Shown: positions 17,449 through 25,203 of the stretch, piece by piece | How positions within the stretch are numbered: position 1 is the first letter of the stretch | Layout of the letters: the number at the start of each line of letters is the position of its first letter | Assembly: GCA_002919305.1 (NCBI GenBank) | Contig: PKFB01000051.1 | Coordinates: 1-64,000, forward strand | Origin: Actinomycetales bacterium | GTDB lineage: Bacteria; Actinomycetota; Actinomycetes; Mycobacteriales; Micromonosporaceae | Reading direction: 5' to 3' | Length of the DNA: 64,000 nucleotides | The notes under the pieces: generated by a model | What the model saw: only the letters and a program-made list of their open reading frames with translations | What the model was told of the DNA's origin: nothing | Databases searched by the model: none | Translations under genes and position numbers: made by a program

Positions 17449-17800
17449 GAAGCCTTTCCAGAAGTTGAACGTTGTGATGCATGTGGAAGTCGGACGGCCC
17501 TCCTCCGGTCAGGGCGCTGGTCGGGTGCAACATGACCCGCCCCTGAGCCACCAGGTCCCCAAGCAGGACCCGGGTAACGCCTAACGAAAGACCGGTGTGG
17601 GCGGATAACTCCGCGACCGACAGCGTGCGGCGGGCGTACTCGTACAGAGCCCGGGACTCCGGCAACAGGGTCGTGGCGAAGCCGGGATCATAGTTCGTGA
17701 CCGAGACCAGCGTCTCCATTAACAGAGGACGCTTAGTTCTGGTGCGACCCGCGGTCAGCACATAGGGCCGCACCCACCGATTAGGCTGTTGTGTCGCCAC
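17423..17800 (-). CDS. cvnC: Conservon protein CvnC (DUF742)
   Basis: This 125-aa protein carries the DUF742 winged-helix-like fold: an N-terminal RWVRPYVLTAGRT motif, then LSVAELSAHTGLSLGVTRVLLGDL and the closing VQLLERLRDGLAKLA. DUF742 proteins always travel with roadblock and MglA-like partners in conservons and may bridge the complex to DNA or to partner enzymes. It starts at GTG, 39 nt after cvnB, and overlaps cvnD. Confidence 0.9.
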   Translation of the reverse strand: MATQQPNRWVRPYVLTAGRTRTKRPLLMETLVSVTNYDPGFATTLLPESRALYEYARRTLSVAELSAHTGLSLGVTRVLLGDLVAQGRVMLHPTSALTGGGPSDFHMHHNVQLLERLRDGLAKLA

Positions 17801-17839
17801 CGTGCGCTCCTTGAACGGTGAGCCAGGTCCCTGGCGATG

Positions 17840-18406
17840 TCAGCTGTGGTGCGCGCGGCTGATCGACATGCTTCGCAGGTCGGCGCGCAGTTGCGGGGTC
17901 AGGACATGCCCGACGCTGCTAACAAGTTGATTCATCTCGTAGGCCACCACTCGCAAGTCACAGCCGACATCGGTCTGGACCGCGAGCCCACCCACCTCGC
18001 CGATCCGCATCACCAGCAAGGTGCCGTGGGTGAGCCGAAGCATGATCTGCTCACAGCCTCCAGCCCCTAACAGTGCAGCGGTGTTGTGACCAAGCCCCAG
18101 CAGACCGCTGGTGACTGCCGCAAGCTGCTCACTCAACGTCCGGGACATACCGTTGGAGGCGATCAGAGGCAGCCCGTCGGAGGAGATCAGGAGAGTGTGA
18201 AGGATCCCCGGTACCGACTTGGCGAAACGCTCAATGAGCCAGGCGAACTCCGTCGGGTCGCTGTGAGGAGGTGAGGGATTCATCGATGGATTCGTGGAGG
18301 GGTCGGTGTGATCGTGGAGAGGACCGGCGAGAGAGTCAGCGCCAGTGGAGGCTGAGAAAACCGTCCCTGACGGGGCTGAACGTGAGATGGAGTAGTCACT
18401 CGTCAT
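17840..18406 (-). CDS. cvnB: Conservon roadblock/LC7 protein CvnB
   Basis: This 188-aa protein has a low-complexity N-terminal tail of about 48 residues (Ser, Pro, Thr, Asp), longer than in most homologues, then a roadblock/LC7 domain from FAWLIERFAKSVPGILHTLL to about residue 170. Roadblock proteins act as partners or GTPase-activating regulators of MglA-like GTPases, here CvnD. Its ATG overlaps the TAA of cvnA by one base (TAATG), showing translational coupling. A shorter start within the tail (for example at MNPSPP) cannot be excluded. Confidence 0.88.
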   Translation of the reverse strand: MTSDYSISRSAPSGTVFSASTGADSLAGPLHDHTDPSTNPSMNPSPPHSDPTEFAWLIERFAKSVPGILHTLLISSDGLPLIASNGMSRTLSEQLAAVTSGLLGLGHNTAALLGAGGCEQIMLRLTHGTLLVMRIGEVGGLAVQTDVGCDLRVVAYEMNQLVSSVGHVLTPQLRADLRSMSISRAHHS

Positions 18407-19770
18407 TACTGTCCTCCGGCGCGCTGCTCAGGGCCGGGCGTGGCATCTTGCACGCCGGCCGTGGCGTCATGTCTAAGAACGACGGCATCACGTCCGGCGT
18501 TTGGGGTCTGAGATGTGATGTGTTGAATATCAGCGATCCCTTGTCCCGCAGCGCCCGCACCGACGGTGGCGTCGGGCCTGGCAGCGCCATGCCGAGCGGC
18601 CTGATCACCGGTCACGAACGCGGCGAGCTCCTCATGCCAGCCGGGGCGACCACCAGAGGCCTGGCGAGAGCTGGTTGAGGCGGCTAAAGCCTTAGCCGGC
18701 GCCGTGGGGTTGCCACGCAGACTGGTGGGCACTCGCCGGGGAAGTCGACCACCACCGCCGCCCTCAACCGGAGCTAAATGCGGCTGGCGCTGAGCGGGTG
18801 GTCTGACACCACGGTCTCCGCCGATCTCCCGGGGCCGCGGAACAGGGTGGGAAGGCGGCCCGTCAATGGCCACGATCGGCATCTCCGCGGTGGTGTCAGC
18901 CTCCGTCCCGGTTAACTTCGGTTGACCGCTGCTGCTCGGTCCGGCCGTCAGTTCCGCACGGGCCACAGGCGCTTGGGGAATCTCACACAGCAACGAATCC
19001 GGTACCAGCACATTGGCGGTGGTGCCCTGATGAGCCCGCCTGGTTAACCACACCCGGATCCCGTGCGTCCGCGCGAGCCGGGACACCACCAGCAGCCCCA
19101 GCTGCGTCGGAGCGGTGGTCGCATCGCGCGGCGTCCCCTCTGCCAGAAGCGCGTTGAAAGCTTCAAGCCGCTCCGGCGCCAAGCCGATCCCCGAGTCCTC
19201 GATCCGGAACAGCACACTGCCCTCGTTGGTCAGGTGCGCACTCACCAAAGCCGTGGTTCCCGGCGGGGAGTATTGCGTGGCGTTGTCGAGCAACTCGGCC
19301 AAGAGCCGACTCAGATCATCGGCGGCATACTCCACTACCGCTAGCTGGGCCACCGTCCCGATCGTGATCCGTTGGTAGTGCTCGATCGCCGACTCAGCGA
19401 CCCGAATGATGTCCAATAGGGAGGCCGCCATACCCGACAGCTCCTCACCTTCGGGGTGGCCGGCCATGACCCGCAAATTCGCTGCGTGACGCCGGACTCG
19501 GGTGATGCCGTGATCGAGCGCGTACAGGTCGCGGAGTCGATCCGGATCCTGTTCGTCGGCCTCCATCCGGTCCAAGTGACCGCGCAGCTGTTCAGCCAGG
19601 CTCAAGATCCGTAACGCGTACTGGCCGGCTACGGCCTGTAATGGATCTCCGCGCGATGCGGAAGCCTCCCAAGGGGCGGGGCTGACGTGCGCCTCGATGG
19701 TGATACCCGTCTCCGTTAATTCCGGGGCTAGCCAACGGGCCAGCCGCGTCCTCCAACGGGCCCTACCCAC
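18406..19770 (-). CDS. cvnA: Conservon histidine-kinase-like ATPase CvnA (no sensor domain)
   Basis: This 454-aa protein has a dimerisation-like helical region (about residues 50-150; ALRILSLAEQLRGHLDRME, DHGITRVRRHAANLRVMAG). An HATPase domain (about 155-275) follows, with the N-box LAELLDNATQYSPPG, the D-box FRIEDSGIGLA and QLGLLVVSRLARTHG. The last 180 residues are Pro/Arg/Ala-rich and probably disordered. Typical CvnA proteins carry membrane spans and an extracellular sensor before the kinase; none is seen here, so this one is likely cytosolic or recruited by CvnB-D. It is the first gene of the cluster; its promoter should lie in 19771-19930. Confidence 0.88.
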   Translation of the reverse strand: MGRARWRTRLARWLAPELTETGITIEAHVSPAPWEASASRGDPLQAVAGQYALRILSLAEQLRGHLDRMEADEQDPDRLRDLYALDHGITRVRRHAANLRVMAGHPEGEELSGMAASLLDIIRVAESAIEHYQRITIGTVAQLAVVEYAADDLSRLLAELLDNATQYSPPGTTALVSAHLTNEGSVLFRIEDSGIGLAPERLEAFNALLAEGTPRDATTAPTQLGLLVVSRLARTHGIRVWLTRRAHQGTTANVLVPDSLLCEIPQAPVARAELTAGPSSSGQPKLTGTEADTTAEMPIVAIDGPPSHPVPRPREIGGDRGVRPPAQRQPHLAPVEGGGGGRLPRRVPTSLRGNPTAPAKALAASTSSRQASGGRPGWHEELAAFVTGDQAARHGAARPDATVGAGAAGQGIADIQHITSQTPNAGRDAVVLRHDATAGVQDATPGPEQRAGGQ

Positions 19771-20158
19771 GCGTGACCTCGCAGTAACGCATATGTGTTC
19801 CAGCCTCTTTGTGCGGTACCTGGTCCTCGTGCCCCGACCGATGGTGAGTCAGTGAACCACTTAAGACGTCACATACGCAACGTTTGAACAAGATGATCAC
19901 AAAAAATCAACTTCGTACGCTTTGTGACGTCTGACTCAACTCATCTAGCTCAAGTTCGGGCATATCATCCGCAAACGCGGCGTTCAGACCGGCTGCGCCC
20001 TACGACCGGTCCGCTACGAGAGGATGAGCTTACGCGGTCATATCCGACTGATGCAGCACCGGGGTGGGTGTATCACCCTCTGGGGTGTCTTCCCTCTGTC
20101 AAGTCGTGTCTTCCCTCTGTCAGGTCTTTGTCAAGCGAAGTACCAGGTCACACCTACC
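19771..20158. promoter_or_regulatory. Divergent region between cvnA and the lipoprotein array, with a distant inverted repeat
   Basis: AGACGTCACA (19864-19873) and TGTGACGTCT (19923-19932) are exact inverted copies about 50 bp apart in an AT-rich segment, spaced like two sites for one regulator that could loop or bind cooperatively. The same gap holds the first copy of the lipoprotein upstream element (20036-20060). Confidence 0.45.
20036..20060 (+). promoter_or_regulatory. Lipoprotein upstream element, copy 1
   Basis: GGTCATATCCGACTGATGCA resembles the elements before the other three lipoprotein genes (GGTTATATCTAACTG-type). It lies 123 bp before the ATG, somewhat farther than the 89-93 bp of copies 2-4. 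It may be a promoter or activator site. Confidence 0.45.
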
Positions 20159-21196
20159 ATGCCGCCTATGAGTGGTGGCAGAAGGCGGCATGTGGCTACA
20201 GCGGTGAGCTTTCTCCTCGGAGGCATGCTCCTGACCGGGTGTGGCAGCCTTGACCTATCGGATGATGCCTCAGTACCCGAGGCTGCCCCTGTGGCCACCC
20301 AACCGGCTGGGACGCCGATCACCGACTGGCTGTCGGTCCCGCGGGGAGCGGTGCTGCTCGGGAGCGTCTTTCCGGACCAGCGCGGCGGGGTGCGGGCGCT
20401 GATGTTGGTGACCGGTGACGCCTTAGAGGCGGTCACTGACTTAGCCGAGCAGGCCTATAAAGCGGAATACCACTGGGTGCCACCGGACGGTGACCACGGC
20501 GTCTGCGAAGTTCAGACCGGGGAACATTGGACCGAGGTCCTGATAGGGCAGGCCGGCGACGATGACACGTATCCGGTGGACGCTGAGCTCCCCGATGGCC
20601 CACGGTGGCTGTTCTGCGAAGGCGCTGGATACCGTCCGGTTGAGCAAGGCTTCCCTTGGAGCGTGTACTTCCGGCTGATTGTCGGATCCGAACCCGACCC
20701 GTATCTGGCTCACCTGCTTGTGCAGGTCGCTGAGTCAACTCTGGAGGAGGGGCAAGAACTCATCGATGCCCCCCTGGAGATCCCAGATGTACCGGCACCG
20801 GTGACTCCACCCCCATACCCGGCCTCGATGTCTGGACTAGAGGAGGACATCGGAGCGCCGTTCTCAAGCAACGACGAGGAATACCCGCTGTTGGAGGGCA
20901 GCCAATTGACGGCTCCGCCCTTCTGGAATGAGTGCTCCGGGGGTGGGTTCTACGCGGTGCTCGAACTAGAAGAAGCGGATATAGACGATTACATCTACCA
21001 GTACCGGCCGATCGTCTGGTATTTAGCGCTGTACGGGGACGGCGCCGAAGAATACACCTACGGTGAGGCTCAGGTTGTGTATCACGCGTTCTACTCATTT
21101 GGTATTGACGAAACGAACAGTGGTGCCTTAGGGCTTCTCGCCGTGGAGTACCCTGACGGGTCGACATACATGTTGGTTGACCGCTGTTACATGTAG
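20159..21196 (+). CDS. Lipoprotein paralogue 1 of the tandem array, unknown function
   Basis: This 345-aa predicted lipoprotein starts at the ATG aligned with its three neighbours (each preceded by CTACC or similar). The signal peptide ends in the lipobox LTGC. Shared blocks with the other copies are TPITDWLSVPRGAVLLGSVF, ALMLVTGDALEAVTDLAEQA, an RWLFCEG..EQGFPW segment, EPDPYLAHLLVQV, a Pro-rich APVTPPPYPASM hinge and YPLLEGSQLTAPP followed by GGFYAVLELEEAD. The protein is strongly acidic. Two halves seem to be joined by the Pro-rich hinge. I recognise no known family. It would be anchored on the outer face of the membrane. It is the most diverged copy at its N-terminal half. Confidence 0.85.
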   Translation: MPPMSGGRRRHVATAVSFLLGGMLLTGCGSLDLSDDASVPEAAPVATQPAGTPITDWLSVPRGAVLLGSVFPDQRGGVRALMLVTGDALEAVTDLAEQAYKAEYHWVPPDGDHGVCEVQTGEHWTEVLIGQAGDDDTYPVDAELPDGPRWLFCEGAGYRPVEQGFPWSVYFRLIVGSEPDPYLAHLLVQVAESTLEEGQELIDAPLEIPDVPAPVTPPPYPASMSGLEEDIGAPFSSNDEEYPLLEGSQLTAPPFWNECSGGGFYAVLELEEADIDDYIYQYRPIVWYLALYGDGAEEYTYGEAQVVYHAFYSFGIDETNSGALGLLAVEYPDGSTYMLVDRCYM

Positions 21197-21313
21197 GTTT
21201 GGCTCTCTGTTTGTTTTCCCTGGTTTCCTGCTGCTCTCGCCTGAGCCTGTGATCTCCCGCATTCGTTAAACATGGTGGTGGCGTTCGGGGCGACTGCTCT
21301 ACGACTGGTGCGC

Positions 21314-21339
21314 GGTTATACCTGGCTGATGCGGGCATG
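21314..21339 (+). promoter_or_regulatory. Lipoprotein upstream element, copy 2
   Basis: GGTTATACCTGGCTGATGCG lies 89 bp before the second lipoprotein ATG and matches the element seen before the other copies. Confidence 0.5.
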
Positions 21340-21402
21340 AGAGTGGATGTGTCATCCTCTGGGTGCCTTTCTCTCTGTTGAGTGGACCAAGCGGGACCGG
21401 CT

Positions 21403-22416
21403 ATGGGTGGTGACCGGAAGCGGGGTGTGGCGGCCGCTGTGAGCCTCCTGCTCGGCGGCGTGCTCCTGACCGGGTGCGGCGGCCCTGATGAAGCGCCGGA
21501 TATTGGGCCATGGCCCGATGTCACCCCCGCCACCACCCTGCCGCCGGGGACTCCGATTACCGACTGGTTGACGGTTCCGCAGGGAACGATGCTGCTCGGA
21601 AGCGCCTTTCCACGCCGGGACGGCGGGGTACAGGCACTGATGTTGGTGACCGGTGACGCTTTAGACGCGGTCGCTGATCTGAGTGAGCAGGCCTATAACG
21701 CGGGATTTCGCTGGCTATCATCGGGCGGCTTTAGCGGTGACCATGGCGCCTGCGAGATCGTGAGCGGGGATTGGGCCGCCGCTACCGAGACGTACCCAGT
21801 GGATGCCAGACCTCCCGATGAGCCGCATTGGTTGTACTGCGGAGGCTACGGAGTCCGTCCAGTCGCGGAAGGCCACCAGTGGAGCTTGTCCTTCCGGTTG
21901 ATTCTCGGGTCCGAGCCTGAGCCTTACTTGTCTCACCTGTATTTGTCCCTCGACTGGCTACCCGTGGCGGACGAGGCCGAGGAACTGGAACTACCCACCA
22001 CCCCGCTGGAGGTCCCGGATGCACCGGCTCCGGTGGACCCACCTCCGTATCCGACCTCGATGCCGGAGCCAGGGGATGACATTGGGGAACCGTTTACGCC
22101 CACCGGCGAGGACTACCCGTTGCTGGAGGGCAGTCGACTGACGGCTCCACCCTTCCCTTCCCAATGCGTCACAGGCGGGTTCTACGCGGTGCTTGAGCTG
22201 GAAGAAGTGGGCGTGAACAGGTACGACGCCGCGTACCGAGACGTCTTCGGTGGACTCCCGGAAAACGCGGCGACCCCCGGCGAGGAGTTCACCCGGGGAG
22301 AGACCCGGGCGGTGTACCGGCAGTACCACCTGGTAGGTGGAGGCGACTTGACGATCCACGCCGTGGAGTACCCCGGTCGACCGGCATATCTCATGGTCAG
22401 CCGCTGCAACGACTAG
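21403..22416 (+). CDS. Lipoprotein paralogue 2 of the tandem array, unknown function
   Basis: This 337-aa lipoprotein has the lipobox LTGC and then the shared TPITDWLTVPQGTMLLGSAF block, ALMLVTGDALDAVADLSEQA, PHWLYCGGYG, EPEPYLSHLYLSL, the Pro hinge APVDPPPYPTSM and YPLLEGSRLTAPPFPSQ with GGFYAVLELEEVG. I chose ATG 21403 over the in-frame GTG at 21382 because it aligns with the paralogues' starts. Cys residues at matching places (the CEI and QCV segments, and near the C-terminus SRCND) suggest conserved disulfides in the exported protein. It has its own upstream element and so probably its own promoter. Confidence 0.85.
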   Translation: MGGDRKRGVAAAVSLLLGGVLLTGCGGPDEAPDIGPWPDVTPATTLPPGTPITDWLTVPQGTMLLGSAFPRRDGGVQALMLVTGDALDAVADLSEQAYNAGFRWLSSGGFSGDHGACEIVSGDWAAATETYPVDARPPDEPHWLYCGGYGVRPVAEGHQWSLSFRLILGSEPEPYLSHLYLSLDWLPVADEAEELELPTTPLEVPDAPAPVDPPPYPTSMPEPGDDIGEPFTPTGEDYPLLEGSRLTAPPFPSQCVTGGFYAVLELEEVGVNRYDAAYRDVFGGLPENAATPGEEFTRGETRAVYRQYHLVGGGDLTIHAVEYPGRPAYLMVSRCND

Positions 22417-22483
22417 ATCCAGGCCTCTGCTCTCGACTGCTCGTTTCCGCAGTTCGAGGTGCTTAGCTCTATAGCGAGTCCTC

Positions 22484-22505
22484 GGTTATATCTAGGTTAT
22501 ATCTA
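22484..22505 (+). promoter_or_regulatory. Lipoprotein upstream element, copy 3 (doubled)
   Basis: GGTTATATCTA occurs twice in direct tandem (22484-22494 and 22495-22505), followed by ACTGTTACGGGTG. The second unit lies 93 bp before the third lipoprotein ATG. This is the best example of the shared element. Confidence 0.55.
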
Positions 22506-22587
22506 ACTGTTACGGGTGTAAAAGTGGTGATGTCGCTACCTATATGCGGATTTAATACCGCCGAGTAGGGGATGAGATACACCTACC

Positions 22588-23589
22588 ATGCCCTCTATGA
22601 GAGGTAATGGTAGGCGGTGCGCGGCTGCTGCCATCAGCCTTCTAATGGGTGGCATGCTCCTGTCGGGGTGCGGTGATGAGCCAGCAGCCTCGTCGGAGGC
22701 CGCGTTGCCTGAAGCCACTCCTATCGCTACTTTGCCGCCGGGGACTCCGATTACCGACTGGTTGACGGTTCCGCAGGGGACGGTGCTGCTCGGAAGCGCC
22801 TTCCCGTACCCGGATGGGGGAGCGCGGGCGTTGCTGTTGGTGACCGGTGATCCTTTGGAGGCGGTCGCTGACCTGGGTGAGCAGATCTACAACGCGGGAT
22901 ACCGCTGGTCCCCTCTGGAAAGCCCGAGCGATAACGACTACGTCTGCGAAATCCGGAGCGGGGATTGGAATAACCCTGATGAGATCTTCCCGGTGAGTGC
23001 TGAACTCCCTGATGGGCCGTCCTGGTTGTACTGTGAGGGATACGCGGCTCTCCCGGTTGAGGAGAACCACCAGTGGCAGGCGACCTTCGAACTGCTTGTG
23101 GGGACCGAGTCTGACCCGTACCTGTCCCACCTGTACGTGAACGTCGAACGGGTGTTCATGGACGGAAGCGGGCTGGGAACAGTAGATACTCCTCTGGTGG
23201 TTCCGGAGGGGCCGTCGCCGGTGACTCCGCCTTCGTATCCGGACTCGATGCCGGGACCAGGAGATGCCATCGGTGCTGAGTTTTTCCACAACGGTGAGGA
23301 ATACCCGTTGCTGGAAGGCAGTCGGTTGACTGCTCCGCCTCTTTGGGTCGATTGCACGGGTGGGTTCTATGCGGTGATTGAACTCAACGAGGCAGAAGTG
23401 GAAGATTATGTGACCGAGTACCAACAAGAGTTCGGCGGGGAAAGAGATATTGACGAAGAGTTCACCCACGGTGAGACGCGTGTGGTGTACCAGCGTTACC
23501 ACATAGGCGGCGGGGGTTACCTGGCACTCCACGCTGTGGACCCGTCAGAGCAACCGGCGTATCTGTTGGTGTACCGCTGTGATGACTAG
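22588..23589 (+). CDS. Lipoprotein paralogue 3 of the tandem array, unknown function
   Basis: This 333-aa lipoprotein has the lipobox LLSGC (Cys28). The shared blocks follow in the same order: TPITDWLTVPQGTVLLGSAF, ALLLVTGDPLEAVADLGEQI, PSWLYCEGYAALPVEENHQW, LLVGTESDPYLSHLYV, a Pro hinge (PSPVTPPSYPDSM), YPLLEGSRLTAPPLW and GGFYAVIELNEAEVEDY. It is closest to copy 4 (both have LLVGTESDPYLSHLYV), so these two probably arose from the latest duplication. Codon choice is less GC-rich than in most of the window. It is likely a surface protein of unknown role. Confidence 0.85.
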   Translation: MPSMRGNGRRCAAAAISLLMGGMLLSGCGDEPAASSEAALPEATPIATLPPGTPITDWLTVPQGTVLLGSAFPYPDGGARALLLVTGDPLEAVADLGEQIYNAGYRWSPLESPSDNDYVCEIRSGDWNNPDEIFPVSAELPDGPSWLYCEGYAALPVEENHQWQATFELLVGTESDPYLSHLYVNVERVFMDGSGLGTVDTPLVVPEGPSPVTPPSYPDSMPGPGDAIGAEFFHNGEEYPLLEGSRLTAPPLWVDCTGGFYAVIELNEAEVEDYVTEYQQEFGGERDIDEEFTHGETRVVYQRYHIGGGGYLALHAVDPSEQPAYLLVYRCDD

Positions 23590-23689
23590 ATTCAGGATTC
23601 TTGCTCTTGGTAGCTTCTAGATTTCTCGGTTCGGGTCAGTAGTCTTCCGTTCTCATTGAACGTGGTGTTCGGATCTGTGGCTGATCCGA

Positions 23690-23715
23690 GGTTATGTCTA
23701 ACCGCTGCAGGTGTG
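23690..23715 (+). promoter_or_regulatory. Lipoprotein upstream element, copy 4
   Basis: GGTTATGTCTAACCGCTGCA lies 93 bp before the fourth lipoprotein ATG, the same distance as copy 3. Confidence 0.5.
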
Positions 23716-23782
23716 AAGGCAACGATGGTGTTGTCTATGCAAATTTACTTCTGTCGGGTGAATTAATTAAGGTGTGTCTACC

Positions 23783-24829
23783 ATGTCATTGATAGGTGGC
23801 AGCGGGAGGCGGTACACGGCTGCCGCTGCCAGTATTTTGATCAGCGGTGTACTTCTGGTCGGATGTAGTGATGATGGTGAGGAGTCGGCGCCGTCGAATT
23901 CCGCCTCACCTGCCCCTATCGGCACTTTACCGCCGGGGACCCCAATTACTGACTGGTTGACAGTCCCGCAGGGGACGGTGCTGCTGGGAACCGCCTTCCC
24001 ATACCCAGAAGAACCTACTAGCGACTTCCCGGTCCCGGATGGGGGAGCTCAGGCGCTGATGTTGGTGACTGGCGACCCTGTGGAAGCACTGACTGATCTG
24101 GTTGAGCAGGTTGACAACGCGGGGTATCTCTGGTCCGATCCATCCCCATCCTTTCAAATCCCCAATGCCGTCTGCGAAATTTGGGTCGGAGATTGGGATA
24201 ACCCCGATTTGGTCTTACCGGTGGACGCTGAGCTCCCTGATAGGCCGTCTTGGTTGTACTGCAGCAATACTGCGTTTCGCCCTCCTGAGGAGGGGTACCA
24301 GTGGGGTGTGTATTTCGAACTGCTTGTGGGGACCGAGTCTGACCCGTATCTGTCTCACCTGTATGTGAGCGTCTCACGGGATCCCGTGAATGGTGGTGGG
24401 ATAGGGATGGCAGCTACTACTCCCCTGGTGTTTCCAGAGGGGCCGTCGCCGGTGACTCCGCCTCCGTATCCGGACTCGATGCCGGGACCAGGAGACCCTA
24501 TCGTGCCTAGGTTCCAGGACGGTGAGGCATATGGTCCGGAATATCCGTTGTTAGAAGGCAGTCGGTTGACTGCTCCGCCTCGCTTGTTCGATTGCCAAGG
24601 TGGTTTCCTAGCGGTGATCGAGCTCAACGAGGTGGACGTAGAAGATTACATGTCCGAGTATCGTCAGATCTTCGATGTGCCCGAAGATTTTGATGAAACG
24701 TACATTCACAATGAGATGCGGGTAAATTACCGGGAATATTCCGTAGGAGGCGGAGCTGGCATGACACTCCATTCTGTGGAGCCACCAGACCGGCCGGCGT
24801 ATCTGATGGTCTCCTACTGCGGCGACTAG
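23783..24829 (+). CDS. Lipoprotein paralogue 4 of the tandem array, unknown function
   Basis: This 348-aa lipoprotein has the lipobox LVGC. It carries the same ordered blocks as its neighbours, with a short insertion (EEPTSDFPVPD) after the LLGTAFPYP segment. The second half contains PSPVTPPPYPDSM, YPLLEGSRLTAPPRL and GFLAVIELNEVDVEDYMSEY. The start is ATG 23783, aligned with the others by the preceding CTACC; a GTG at 23774 is in frame but less likely. Its C-terminus (YLMVSYCGD) keeps the Cys found near the end of all four. Two hairpins follow before the converging L,D-transpeptidase gene. Confidence 0.85.
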   Translation: MSLIGGSGRRYTAAAASILISGVLLVGCSDDGEESAPSNSASPAPIGTLPPGTPITDWLTVPQGTVLLGTAFPYPEEPTSDFPVPDGGAQALMLVTGDPVEALTDLVEQVDNAGYLWSDPSPSFQIPNAVCEIWVGDWDNPDLVLPVDAELPDRPSWLYCSNTAFRPPEEGYQWGVYFELLVGTESDPYLSHLYVSVSRDPVNGGGIGMAATTPLVFPEGPSPVTPPPYPDSMPGPGDPIVPRFQDGEAYGPEYPLLEGSRLTAPPRLFDCQGGFLAVIELNEVDVEDYMSEYRQIFDVPEDFDETYIHNEMRVNYREYSVGGGAGMTLHSVEPPDRPAYLMVSYCGD

Positions 24830-25009
24830 AACCAGGGTGTCCGCCTGTGGGAACAAGAGCGGGCGTTACCCTCGCCAAAACCTGTCTTCTCCTGCCGTCA
24901 TCTGGCTTCTGTGAACCTGTCAACCGTCACGGCACTGTGCGTCCTTGATCGCCTCCAGGACCACAGTCACGGTCAAGGAGCAGCATCAGACCACACGTAT
25001 GTGGCTGGC

Positions 25010-25042
25010 GCGTGGCCTCTCATGTAGCCCGAGGGGCCACGC
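25010..25042. terminator. Imperfect hairpin after the lipoprotein array
   Basis: GCGTGGCCTCT pairs with AGGGGCCACGC (one G-T pair) around an 11-nt loop, about 180 nt after the fourth lipoprotein stop. Confidence 0.45.
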
Positions 25043-25117
25043 AGGCGCACGGAACCCGGTGACGTGAGGCCTGCCTGGTACGCCGGGTCCAGCGAGGTAG
25101 CGCTGGGCGTTCATGAA

Positions 25118-25149
25118 TCGGCCCTCCCCGGTGAACCGGGGAGGGCCGA
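25118..25149. terminator. Strong bidirectional terminator before the L,D-transpeptidase stop
   Basis: TCGGCCCTCCCCGG pairs perfectly with CCGGGGAGGGCCGA (14 bp) around a TGAA tetraloop, 55 nt beyond the transpeptidase stop and between converging genes. Confidence 0.8.
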
Positions 25150-25203
25150 TCTATGGAGAGTATGGGCGGGTCGTGCTTGTCGCTTAGGGCGCTTCGGGCG
25201 GTG

